Below are positions 23,085-34,463 of a stretch of 64,000 nucleotides of DNA, one piece after another. The translations under genes and the position numbers were made by a program. Origin of the DNA: Lindgomyces ingoldianus (taxonomy: Eukaryota; Ascomycota; Dothideomycetes; Pleosporales; Lindgomycetaceae). A model generated the notes under the pieces. The model was not told the origin of the DNA and searched no databases. It saw nothing but the letters and a program-made list of their open reading frames with translations. Numbering within the stretch: position 1 is the stretch's first letter; the number at the start of each line of letters is the position of its first letter. The stretch lies in assembly GCF_010093535.1 (NCBI RefSeq), contig NW_022985182.1, positions 445,785-509,784 of the forward strand, in the 5' to 3' direction.

Positions 23085-23924
23085 ATGCGTTTAATGCACA
23101 CCTCAACCATCCTCTTCACAAGCATTCTACTCCCGCGAACCCTAGCATTATGCTATTATCCCAACGGCGCCATTGCAACCTCGGACGTCCCATGCAGCAG
23201 CTCCGGAGAATCAACATGCTGCGCCAGTGGATACGCATGTCTATCCAACAATTTATGTAAATTGACACAGCAAGCAGGCGCCGGGCTTGCAAGATCAGCC
23301 TACGCTCGAGGCAGCTGCACCGACCAATCATGGAAATCAGACCACTGCTCATCTTTTTGTCTGACGCCATCGAAATCGGGAGGAAATGTGCGGAAATGTG
23401 ATAATTATGATGGAGATGTGTATTATTGCATGAACGATACCACGACGGATTTGTCGTTGGATAGTGCGTGTGCGGGAGCGGCGGAATTACATACTTTTTC
23501 TGGTAAGATGTTCCATTCATTGATTGAGTGTATTCTTCTGTATTCGCAAAGTTGACGCCATGTAGGCTCGCCGACGGTCATCACTACCATCGGAGTCGTG
23601 CCAACGACATCCTTCACAAGTACCATCCTAACAACGAACCCGGCAGTCACAATCCCTGCAATATCCGCTAGTCCATCCTCTGTATCAAGCCCACGAGATT
23701 ACAGTGTTGCAATTGGTACCGGAGTTGGCATTCCACTAGGCGTTCTCAGTGTCGGAATTCTCATATTCCTCTTCACGCGGTATCAACGGAACAAAAGCCC
23801 GGCTGCGAGTGAAATACCATATTCCCGAACTGAGAAATACGGGTATGCACCCGAGCTGAGTGTACCTCCGGTTGAGCTACCATCGGGAGGGACTCATGAG
23901 CTATCGACAGGGCAGAGGGAATGA
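23085..23924 (+). CDS. Secreted Cys-rich, single-pass membrane protein
   Basis: Two exons, 23085-23502 and 23566-23924, are joined over a 63-nt GTAAGA..TAG intron to give 258 aa. A signal peptide (about residues 1-22, ending near LALCYYPN) is followed by an extracellular part with a regular cysteine pattern: CYYPNG, CSSSGESTCCASGYAC, CKLTQQ, CTDQSWKSDHCSSFC and CDNYDGDVYYC. A Ser/Thr-rich stalk follows, then one transmembrane helix (about 200-222, SVAIGTGVGIPLGVLSVGIL), a basic RYQRNK stop-transfer and a short tail with a YGYAPEL motif. The plan resembles Wsc/Mid2-like cell-wall sensors and the widespread fungal family beginning CYxPNG. It probably acts at the plasma membrane; the ligand is unknown. 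Confidence 0.8.
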
Positions 23925-26900
23925 TGTAAATCTTTAGGTTCTATGACACTATATGAAATTAATTAGTTAGGGAATGTTGAAAATTAGTAGATTTAAGTGC
24001 AGTTCCTCTAAGGTTGCTTCCTCTTGTATAGATTACAGCAGCCAAGCTTGTGGGCCTTGTAGATAAATACTATCCATGCTCAACAAACTTTGATCTTGAC
24101 CACACGTCACGCCGCAATCTCCTTTCCACTTTGTAATACTTTCCAAATGCTATAGGAAAGTCCTTTGAAGGGCTAGAAATAGCTACTTCCAGATTTGGGG
24201 AATTCTCATGCATTCAAGTGAGGTCGTAGCTCGCTTGACATGTGAGAGAAAAGTGGACCATACCCACGACCCCTGAGCTACATCTGATATAATAAATATA
24301 TAAAGCCCCTCCCCGGAGTACTTAGAAATACTATATCCCATTCAAGCGACTCGCGTGGTTTAAAATTCAATTTCCACTGCGGCATGTAGAAACTCGGAAC
24401 TCAGTGCCAAAAAAAGACAAATGGCTCTTCTTCATGGCAGTGCGAGCGCGCTGTGAACCCCTATGTCTCCGTTCGCCCATTGATGAAAGAGCTATTCCAC
24501 AAAATTCGAAATTTAGCGGCATGAGAGCAATTCTAGCAGGAGATGATATAAAAGGCATTGAGGTTGTATTCATGAGAGCCTTCCTTCTTTTCTTCCTTCC
24601 TTCTTCGGCTAGTAAAACGTCACCATACTCTGAATTATGGCTTAGCCAGAAGCCAACCCACCACTACCATGACACCTTCTCTCTACAGCGCATCTCGGAG
24701 CTTGCGTTACGAACTAAGGCCTGTAACCTCGGAAACTTCTAGATCTTCAGCAATCGATGCGGTGATATGGTACTTCTGTGGATTTCCGAACTTGGCTGCA
24801 AGCACGCTCGAGTCAAGTAGATTCTCTCTCAGTATATGGCTTCGAAAAAAAACAGCTTATCGATTTGTTTCATGGACTTCCTTCCCCAAAAAGAACGGAT
24901 TGGAGCTATGATGTCAAGAGAGTGTGAATCCAAATGCAGTCAAATGGAGGCGATGGAATTTCTGCCTTTAATTCCGAACCCAGTCCCCCTGGCAAATGCT
25001 ACTAGGATCTATTTCATGGTATCACTGGAATCGAAACGCGGCCTCTGGGATCTCATGGCAGACTTCACTACCCCAGCCAAAATCTCGAGATCGTATCCGT
25101 TGAGGGGGAAATAATGGAAAGTACCTTGAATTCCAAGTATGGGAAACTTCCTCCAAGATCTAAACCGCGGATTCGGAACAAAATCAACAGCCTTAGTTGC
25201 CATGACAGCAATCAGAAGAAAGCCAATATTCGTTCACAATATGGTGCACATTTCTCCAGTAAGTAATATGGACAGCAATTACAATTCAGCGTGGGGAGAG
25301 CCTGGTCAACACAAGTCGCCGTAGGTACCCACGTTCACAATGGTAGTCGTAGTGAAAAAGAAAAGGCTGGGGAAGGCATGGCTACGAGCAGATTAGCCTT
25401 CCTTTCCAGGAAGAAGGTGGCTAGTCCCTATTAGGAAGGATTATGTAAAAGTTCGCTTACGCGCACGGTCCCCACAATAAACAATCTGACTAACCCAGCT
25501 TCCTTTCTCCTCTTGCCACGCCCACCAACCCTCCCTACCGGGCCGTACTACCTTACCAGCCAATCCCCATCTGCCAAGGACGCTACAGGTACAGATTCTC
25601 CTCCTGTCCGCACGTTTCAGGTTAAAATCTAATTAAAAACAGGCGCTAACACCCTCTACTTTCCTCAAACGTGGCTGATCGCGTTTAATACTGCCATGAC
25701 AACCCCAGACAACTGTCAGTCACGGCCTGATGATTACCCTAGATCGCTGACAATTAATACCAACCTTATTAGCGATTCCTAAGGTGAGGTCAAGACTGGA
25801 AGCTAGGACCTCTTAGCTCAAGAGATTAGTGCTAATGGTAAGAGTAAGTTTTACCTTGCACGTGTCATGATCCTGTAACGATTCTCATGAATCGTTCCAT
25901 CTCAGGTCGCTCAGAACCTCCGAAAGGTCCTCGTATCGGCCCCGACCCTGACTCGGCCCTGCCCCCTGCTGTTACCCCTATTACCCCAAGTATTTAGTCG
26001 CACATCTCCCCTTAGCTAGCTCGGTAGTTTTCTGATATCCTTTCGTACGAGGCCTATAGGTGTCAATGGTATTCCCAGGTCATTGAGTCCCCACGCACTC
26101 CCATATGCCTCTGAGTGGATTCCTACTGCATTCGGATCCATTGTCTTGCCTGCGCCGTTACAGATCCAGGGCTAATTAGGAAATATAGAGGCTGTAAACA
26201 ACAACAACCCCAACCCATAAGAGACCCCCAGAATCCCCCTTTTTGCCTGCAACAGGCTTTGCTTGGAAAGTCTTGACAGTGCCAATCATATTTGGAGGGA
26301 AAAATCACGCAGCAGAATGTAAGGCCGGATGTCCCAGAACGGGCCAGTATGGCCTCACTTGACCTGTTTGGAGGTCACATGACCTGTGCTTCGTATATAA
26401 GCATGAATCCTGACAAGCGAGGCTTGGCAGCGATTCGTCTCTCTTACAATACACTCGTATCTTTCTCCGAAACCTTGCTCTCAGTGCTATCCGTGCTATC
26501 TACTATCCCATCTTTACACAGAAGTGATTTTAACACCCCCGACCGCGTCGTCTTCAATCACAATAGGGAAAAAAGAAGGCCAAATCAAGCATGTAGCAGA
26601 GCAGAATGATTACTTAAAGCTTAAAAACGTAGAACAACGAAGCTTTTTGGTTATTTAATTTTCTACTAATCAGATCAATAACCGGCTTATATCCAGACCA
26701 ATAGGAGAGAGGGCTTGGCGGTAGAGATATTGTAATATTTGATGATTGGGACTCATTGCCCAAATACTTATGTTAGCCAAGGATGCATTCTCTAGGTAGA
26801 AAATGAGCAAATAATCTACCACGAACTGACCCCTATATATCGCCCTCTACAAAACAAAAGCAGTATTTTACAAAAAGCTGGTTACAGTTGAAATTCGGGC

Positions 26901-27088
26901 CAATCAGCAACTATCTTGATAATTTCTGCGCGTTTGGGCATACCGCACAAATTATTTCTGCCTGATTCGCCTAACTCACCAACGCTCTTCATTCTTCTAC
27001 TGCTCTTTCCCTTCTCTCCCTTCCTCTAACCCTCCAGCTGCTGTAACATGGACGCTTTCGGGACCAGCGACTAGTCGGAAATCACAAA
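23925..27088. other. Gene-poor 3.2-kb region
   Basis: No supported gene. Several 60-110-codon frames exist on both strands (for example 24404-24742 plus and 25009-25203 minus), but none shows a family motif or a splice partner that extends it. The sequence is moderately AT-rich. This spacer separates the housekeeping block from the HET/NLR locus and could hold decayed sequence or non-coding transcripts. Confidence 0.5.
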
Positions 27089-29343
27089 CTATCCTAGCAC
27101 GATGTCCGCCCTCTCAGAGTGCTCTTTCTCCCAAGTAGGTTTCCATACTCGTCCAGCTCCTTTCCTGTACGCAACTTGATGTTCTCGTTTGATCCACAAA
27201 ACATTATAGAACTCATAGACCATGGTGTCCTTCAATTCTTCTCGCACCACTAATTCCATGAACCGGAGGCTGGCATTCCCCCATGAGTCCTCATAAGCAA
27301 CACCAGAGGAGGTAACAATAATCTCGCAGTTTTCTCCGATCAGGGCGTCTCCTTCGCCGCTAGTATTGGAGCGTATCATGCCAACCCAATTGCCTGCATC
27401 GTCAAGAAGAGAAAAGGTTATGCAGCCAGCTACTTCGGCGTTCCAGTAGTTACTCCAACCATGCCCGCCACTTTCAATATGCCCCTTCATTTCGGGACCA
27501 AGTACTAGATAGCGCCGAACTGTGGTGAAGGTTAGCTCAGCGCCCCATGAGTCTACTTTAGGTACCAGTGGCTCATCAGGCATGGGAACAGGGTATATGA
27601 ACCGTTCTCCCCACGCCTCAGCATGCCGAAAGTATACAACATCCTCCTGGTCGCTCCTTATATCAGGGTGAGATTGGTGATAGATATGCCTCGACCATCC
27701 GGGTGGTAACGGCTGGGTGTAGTCATTTCTCATTTTCTGATATCGGTAATACGAGTTGTCAATGCGATGTTTTTGGCCCGTTGTCTCGGAGGTTTTGTAC
27801 CAATCTACCATCGGATAAAGTTCAACGCCCGGGGCCAGCATCAAGCTTCCGATGGTTGAATTGAAAACGAGTTTATCACATTTGGTGAAATACATGAATG
27901 ACATGTCGCCTTCATAACTAAGCCAAGACCAACTTGGAAACTGATGTTTACGCTGCTTCTGGGGAAATATCGGTATCCAGAGAAGAGCGAAGTCAAAGAA
28001 GAATTCTGGTAGCCCGTATAGAAATCCTCCTGGGAAAGACCGACTCAAAACCTGTAGTACAGCTGAGAAGGCGTTCAATGCGTCGGAGTGGAAGCTGAGT
28101 AATCTGTAGTTGTATCGTTGCACAAGATTGGCGTACTGATGGAGGTCTGGCCACTTGAGGAATTGAAGGTCATGACGATCTGCTCGTTTGCGCTTTGATA
28201 TTTTTAATGGATTGGCTCCCTCAGGAATGTCAGCAATGTCTTCGATCCAAACTGAGCTCCGGCATTCCCAGAATACTTGATCTTGGAAGAACACCAGGTT
28301 TCGATTCGAGAGCGTCCGCTCTTGGAATGTCCAGCCTCGTCTGTGCCAGTCCTTAGTGTCAAGCTTTTCCTCGGGTATAGGTGCTTTCATCATTGAACAT
28401 TGCTTGGAAAAGTGATACATCTGCTGTCTGCATGACCGTGGGGAAGCTGTACCAGGGACGCCTCGAAGTCCATAGTCTGCATCAGAGCCGTCTGCTGCAA
28501 CAATGGTGAAATATGACCTTGCGTATATTGACGCCATGTTGTCGAGTTGCTCCTTCTTGTTCTCGAAATCGTCTTGGACTATACACAATCTATCCACCCA
28601 GAGGTAGCGCTGGCTCATAGCTTTCGTCAGAACAATAGCATCGCGAACAGTTCTCGGTAGCCGCGCAAGAAGGTCGGGGGAGGCCAGCGCACCGGGCTGC
28701 TGAAGATCTTGAAAGTTCGCTTTCGTAGTTTCAAGGACATTAGGTATTCTACCCCAGACATAGCTAAGCGCTATATACTGTACCGGCTTCACTAAACTTA
28801 GTCGCCATGACTCCACATCAATGAGAATCAAGACTGGCGGACGATCCAACGTTTTCCAAGCAGGGAACGTGTGACAGACGCCCTGGTGCTCAATGTCACA
28901 AGAAGCCGGCCAGCGATAGATTCTCGAAATGTCTATCCAATAAGGATCCAGCTCCACGTAATGGCCTAGAGTCGGATCCAAAGTAGGAGGAGGTATTAGT
29001 TCAAGAGCACCGGCACCGTAGTCTCCGTCCCCTGGATCATCGATCGTCTTTTAAAGTTAGCGATCACAATACGGCCAATTTAATTTCTTACAGGGCGTAC
29101 CAGGCGAATCCAGAAGCGCTGCTTGTGTACCAGTCTGCCAAAATAGAGACGGTATGATGACGAGGGGTCCTCTTCCGTGCGAAAGTACTCGGCAATAGCT
29201 TGACAAGTTTTGCAGCTTGAATCGCTTTCGAGCTCGCCAAAAGTGCCTAACTCAACTCTGAATGAATTATTGTACTCATATTGCCAGCGTTGCATAGCAT
29301 CGCTAATAGCCTGGCATCGAAAGCATTGCACAGCGGATTCCAT
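27089..29343 (-). CDS. HET-domain (heterokaryon incompatibility) protein
   Basis: Two exons, 29092-29343 and 27089-29047, are joined over a 44-nt intron (GTAAGA..AAAAG) to give 736 aa. The N-terminal 80 residues have a CFRCQAI and a CKTCQAIAEYF motif, the cysteine-bearing head common in fungal HET proteins. The HET core follows: YIALSYVWGRIPNVLETTKA (from about residue 175), TVRDAIVLTKAMSQRYLWVD, RLCIVQDDFENKKEQLDNMA and YARSYFTIVAADGSDADYGL, then DWHRRGWTFQERTLSNRNL and FFQDQVFWEC. These are the three classical HET blocks. HET domains trigger cell death when incompatible strains fuse, and some act with NLR partners. Here the gene is head to head with a HeLo-NACHT receptor gene 345 bp away. 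The C-terminal 300 residues are not recognised and may be the recognition or partner region. Confidence 0.92.
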
Positions 29344-29688
29344 TTGCAGAGGAGTGCATCTTCAGAAAGTTAAAGACGGAATGGCGAGGTCTCCCGCAAG
29401 GGTTAAATGGTTTGGTATAGATCTAGCCAAGCTAGGCCTAGTTCCGGCACAGCCCTATCTCCTGCATAGGGGCCATTTTATCACTCAACCACAGCCAGCG
29501 CAGTCCTGAAGTAGCTGCGCCTGCTTATGTGTTTTCGGATTGCGTGGAAACAGACCCAGCCTCCTAGTATCGTTGTCCAGCTGAACCAGGCTCCAAAGTG
29601 GCTATGCTGGTGTGATGAGTGCAAGTGTAAAATCAACCTGATTTTCCCGTTGTCTTCAATTTTTCATTCTATCTGCTAAAACTTGACC
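29344..29688. promoter_or_regulatory. Shared divergent promoter of the HET/NLR pair
   Basis: Only 345 bp separate the two ATGs of the divergently transcribed HET and NLR-type genes. It must hold both 5' UTRs and core promoters, so co-regulation is likely. I see no clear TATA element on the plus side. This is inference from spacing. Confidence 0.6.
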
Positions 29689-32600
29689 ATGGAAGTTGCC
29701 GGAACTGTCGTCGGCGTTGTCGGACTGCTTGTTGCCTTCAAGGGTGCTATCGACGGGTACCTTCTAATCGAGCAACTCTTTCGTAGCGATGTCGGAATAC
29801 AGGATCGTGCGCTTCACTTTGAGCGCATCAGAAAACAGCTAGAGAAGTGGGGCGCCGATTACAATGTTAGCAGCAGTTGCCCTGATGAGGATTGTTTGTT
29901 TAACTACGAGTCACCTGAAAATCAGGCGATAATCTTGAAGATACTGGAGCGCACCAAACAGCATTTGGGGGATGCCGAAAAGCTACTGCGAAAACACACC
30001 AGGAACGAAAAGACGAAGAAGACTTGGAGGTCTCGTATCCTTAGCAGTAAGGACGACTCTAAGAATCGGACAGCTTGGGTGGTCAAAGACAAGGAGCTGC
30101 TAGATGGTATCATCAATCAGCTCAGCGAACATCTCCAACATCTGTTGCAATGCACCAAGGAGATCTCTGGTCTTCAGAAAGATAGTTGGAAAGGAAGAAT
30201 CGACAGCTTGACGTCTATTGACGAGACGAAAATTCATACAGAGGCTCGAAACTCTAAACAAGAAGGAACTTGCAAGTGGATATTCCAACGGCAAGAGTAC
30301 AAAGACTGGGTATCGGGAACTGCGACAAACCTCTTGTGGATAAATGCCACTCGTGAGTTCACCTGAACACTCCCCAGATTGGTCTCTAACCCCACCTGAT
30401 AGCGGGCAATGGCAAAACGGTCCTCGCGTGAGCTGGGTTCTATACATGAGAGTTGAGTCTACCGAAGCTAATCCACCTGCGTAGCTCCGCCGTTATCGAC
30501 GAGCTCAGAAGACTCGCAACCCGACCAAAAGCAAACACAGGTCTTGCTTATTTCTACTGCGACTACAAGAATAGCACAAGGCAGAGTCTGTCAGAACTTT
30601 TTGGATGCTTAGCTGCCCAATTGTCGTGGCAAAACTTAGCCTTCCGCCACGCGGTGTGGCAGTACCTCGCATCGTTCCAGTATTCGCACCTCGAAGCTCG
30701 GTCCGTGGACTACAAGGAGCTTGCAAAGATCATGGTTAAGACATGTGAGAAGTTCAACTGCATTTACTTGGTAATAGATGCTGCTGATGAGTTCCTTCCG
30801 CCGAGTAAACCAAAAGAGAACAGCCATAGCGACTGGAGCCGGCGCAAAGCACTGTTAGAGACCCTTCTCATGTTGCAGAAGGATGGGCAAGGCAAAATAA
30901 AGGTCCTTGTCACAAGCCGTCCCACCATGGAAATCCAGTCAACTCTGAGAGAAGTGCAGAGGGTTTCAATATCTAGCGAGTCAAATTCTGAAGATATTGA
31001 GCTCTACGTCCGTGCAGAGCTCGAAAAAGAGATGGATAATGACACAGAGTGGGGAGAGAAATTAAAGGCGGGCGAGCAAGAATGTCCTACTGTCAAATCC
31101 CGTATCGTGTCCAAGCTTGTTGAAAAAGCAAATGGAATGTAAGTCTACTACATATTTTGTCACACTAGTTCAATGCTCACGAAGGTCTCATACTTAGGTT
31201 CCTCTTCGCTGCACTACAACTCCAGATATTCCTTGGTTCCGATAGCAGTGAGGACGTGTTGACCATCCTCGAGGAACTACCACCCAACATTGCGCAGACG
31301 TGGGAACGGCTGTTATTGGACATTGACGCTGCTCAGAACCTGCCAAGAGACCGCGAGACCGTTAAGAAGATCTTACAGTGGCTTGTAGCTGCTGCTCGAC
31401 CTTTGACACTGAATGAAATCAGAGCTGCAGTAGCCATACAAAAATATGAAACGAACACAGAACTGGGAAGCAAGCTCCACGACGCCCAATGGCTCTTCAA
31501 GCTCTGTGGACCGCTTGTCCGTTTGAGTTCCGACCAGACACCTGACAAACAGGAGCTCTCTTTGGCACATTTCTCACTTAAGGAATTCTTGCTCTCCGGG
31601 GAACTTCAAAACAGTGCAGAACCTAGCATTCGAAAGTATAACATTGCGCTTTCCGATGCCAATGCCTATCTCGCACAGGTATCCCTCACCTACTTGTCTT
31701 CACGAGAATTAGCGCACCGATGCCCCAGCCGACAAGAGCTTGATCAATTACGACAAGACCATATGCTTATGGACTATGCGACCATACATGGCGGTACGCA
31801 TCTTTGGCCTGTAGATCGCGCAGACGACAAGCTGATTGAACTTCTGAGCGGCCTCCTCGTTCGTGAGGTGACTTGGCAAGATCTAAGGAGCCAACATAAC
31901 AGACCAAACAACCCTTTCAAGTATATATGTACCGCCTTTCTCCCACCAGAAGAGAATGACTTCACACATTGGCCATGGAATCTTAGCATCTCCGCCCAAG
32001 AGGAGCTTCCAGATGCTATCAAGGAAGACGTTGGAACCCGCCTATGCAAACAGTTGATCAGGTCGATTGAAGACCGTCCCAATTGCCAATCATTCTTGCA
32101 GCTTTTTCGCATTCTGAGCGATCGCTCAAGAAAAGACCACCCGATCAACATAACGCCTCTGTACTACAGCTCGCTGTTCGGGTGGAGAGCAGGAGTGGAG
32201 AAACTCTTGAAGCTGAACGAAGACCGAGCCACTACCACCGACCTCAATCACGCCCTACGCGCTGCTGCTGTCGGAGGCTTCTCGGAAATTATCGAGAGGC
32301 TGTACGAAGCTGGGGCAGACGTCAACGCGCACCTTGGGGATCTTGGTAGTCCACTCCAATCGGCTACTTTCTGCGGCCAGAAGGAGGCTGTTCAAACACT
32401 GATAAAACTTGGTGCTAAGCCCAATGAGGGTGGTTCCTTCTTCAGACCCGGTGGGACCGTCGGTAGCTCTGTGCAAGCAGCCGCTATGAGCGGCGATACA
32501 GATCTTGTCCAGCTTCTAATCGATCAAGGAGCGGACATAAATTGCAATGACGGCTGGCTTGGTACTGCTCTGCAGGCCGTGTTAGAAGGCGGCCAACCAG

Positions 32601-34463
32601 AGATGGCAAGTTTCTTGATCAATCACAAGGACTTCAACCCAAATGTCACGGGAGGCTACTACGGGAGCGCTTCTCGAGTTATTTGCCTCCGATGGGTGGG
32701 ATCGGCGAACTACTTGCTCACTGCAATTTTTGATCGGGGCGGTTCTCCCTCTGAACGCGTCGGGCCATATGGCAGCCTTCTGGAGATTGCAAGCCACTTT
32801 GGAAATCTTGAAAAAGTTCAACTCCTTCTCGATCGAGGAGCACAATTGGACAGCACCTCTATGGGACAGTTTGGGAACGCCATCCACGCTGCAGCCATGC
32901 ATGGCGACGAACAAACTCTCTCTCTACTTCTAGACCGTGGCGCCGATCCCAATTGCCCTGGCCGCTGGCTGGGGAAAGACTCTACTCAAATAGTTTCCGG
33001 TCATCCGGAATACGGCAAGTACTTGAAACTACAAGAAGGCGAAGGCTTCCTGGCGTATGAACACTCTTCCATTTTCCAAGCCTTCTTTGCGCCGTCGCTA
33101 CATGCCGCAATGCGAATCAGGGAGATTGATCACAACAAAATCTTCCTACTCTTCGAGAACGAGCCTACACACCGGAGTGGACATCTAGGCAATCCACTGC
33201 AAGCTGCCGCCTTTCGTGGTCATACTGGTGCGTTGAGATTGCTAATTGCGAGGGGAGCTAGAGTAAATAAAGAGGGTGGGTTCTTTGGGACAGCTCTACA
33301 GGCTGCTGCGTCTCAAGGGCATCTCGAAGCTGTAAATGCTCTCCTTGAGAATGGCGCTGACCCCAATGCTACTGCAAGAGGACACTACGGAACAGCTCTC
33401 GCTGCGGCGATTGCGTTGAAGTTTACCGAGATCGTTCAAGCCCTGTTGAATAAAGGTGCGAAGCATGACGTTCTCGACGAACATGGCTGGAGTGCAAACA
33501 CATGGTGCACGCTCCTTAACTGGACGCCGGGAGACGAACGACTGCAAGAACGACTTGAGAAAGAGTGTAAGTCTCCTGGGGCGTGGAGCCTAACTAATCG
33601 ATCGCCCCAGCTGGCTATCGACAACAGTGGATGTGGAGTGCAGTTTTTGAACCATGTGCTAGGATTCTCAAGTAAGTTAAAACTAGGCAGCATCGAGGCC
33701 ATTGTACAGATACCAGGCTGGAATCTAACTTGTTGAAGTGAATGGCCGTCACCTCTCATTTGCGGCTACACTCCTCGCAGACCACCCGATCTCTATCTAT
33801 GGTGAGTTCTACTTCGAGGTGGAGATTAAGGATCAAGGAAGCAATCAGTATGTGACCATAACCAGCTTTTCTTACATTCCATTCCCTTAATAACATACTA
33901 AAACGTACCAACAGAGTCATAGCCATCGGCCTCAGCGAGAAAGACATCCCAACTTTCAAGCTCCCCGGCCATGCGACCCCAAACTGGGGTTTCCGTGGCG
34001 ATGATGGCGGCTGCTTCCAAAACAAACCTAAACCAGGGCTTGTCTGGCCGCACGGGGCGAGTTGGGGATATCATGGCGATGACGGACACTGTTATGCCGA
34101 AGGCCGAAAGCTGGCGCTTGGCTGGCCGAAGTTTGGGACTGAGGATATTGTGGGGTGTGGTGTTGAGTGGAGAGAAAAGGATAATGGAGAGAGTGTTGTG
34201 TTCTTCACGGTGAACGGGAAACGGCTTGGTATGTATTTTCTCTGAATTTGGAGGTATTAGGTTGGTGGAATGATTAGCTGACAGTTTGGGTGTGCACAGA
34301 ACCGGATGTACCAATCTCGCGGAGGAGGTTGTATCCTGCGGTGGGGTTGGAGTCGAAAGGGGCAGCGGTGCATGCAAATTTTGGGGGGCAGGGTTTTCGG
34401 TATAATCCTACTAGTAAGGTGAGTGAGATGGTAGAGGGGTTCGAGGAGCTGGAGATCGTGTGA
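29689..34463 (+). CDS. NLR-type STAND receptor: HeLo-NACHT-ankyrin-SPRY
   Basis: Seven exons are joined by frame: 29689-30352, 30403-30427, 30485-31138, 31198-33671, 33739-33847, 33915-34228 and 34300-34463, giving 1467 aa. Residues 1-200 are a HeLo-type domain (MEVAGTVVGVVGLLVAFKGA opening, then FERIRKQLEKWGADYN), the fold that makes the membrane-active cell-death part of HET-S. The NACHT NTPase follows: P-loop ATPGNGKTVLA (220-230), Walker B CIYLVIDAADEF (about 322) and VLVTSRP. About residues 797-1210 hold some nine ankyrin repeats. The last 190 residues are a SPRY/B30.2 domain (GEFYFEVEIKD, IAIGLSEKD, WGYHGDDGHCY, VGCGVEW, VFFTVNGKRL, LYPAVGLESKGAAVHANFGG). A fungal intracellular receptor for non-self, with ANK-SPRY as sensor, is inferred. 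The 25-nt second exon carries most of the P-loop. Confidence 0.92.

Noticed and set aside
25009..25203. 64-codon minus-strand frame starting with ATG
   Set aside because: It reads like protein but stops without a convincing donor site, and no continuation was found.
29683..29688. Earlier start codon for the NLR gene
   Set aside because: It is TTG; the ATG six bases later opens the HeLo domain in the expected place.
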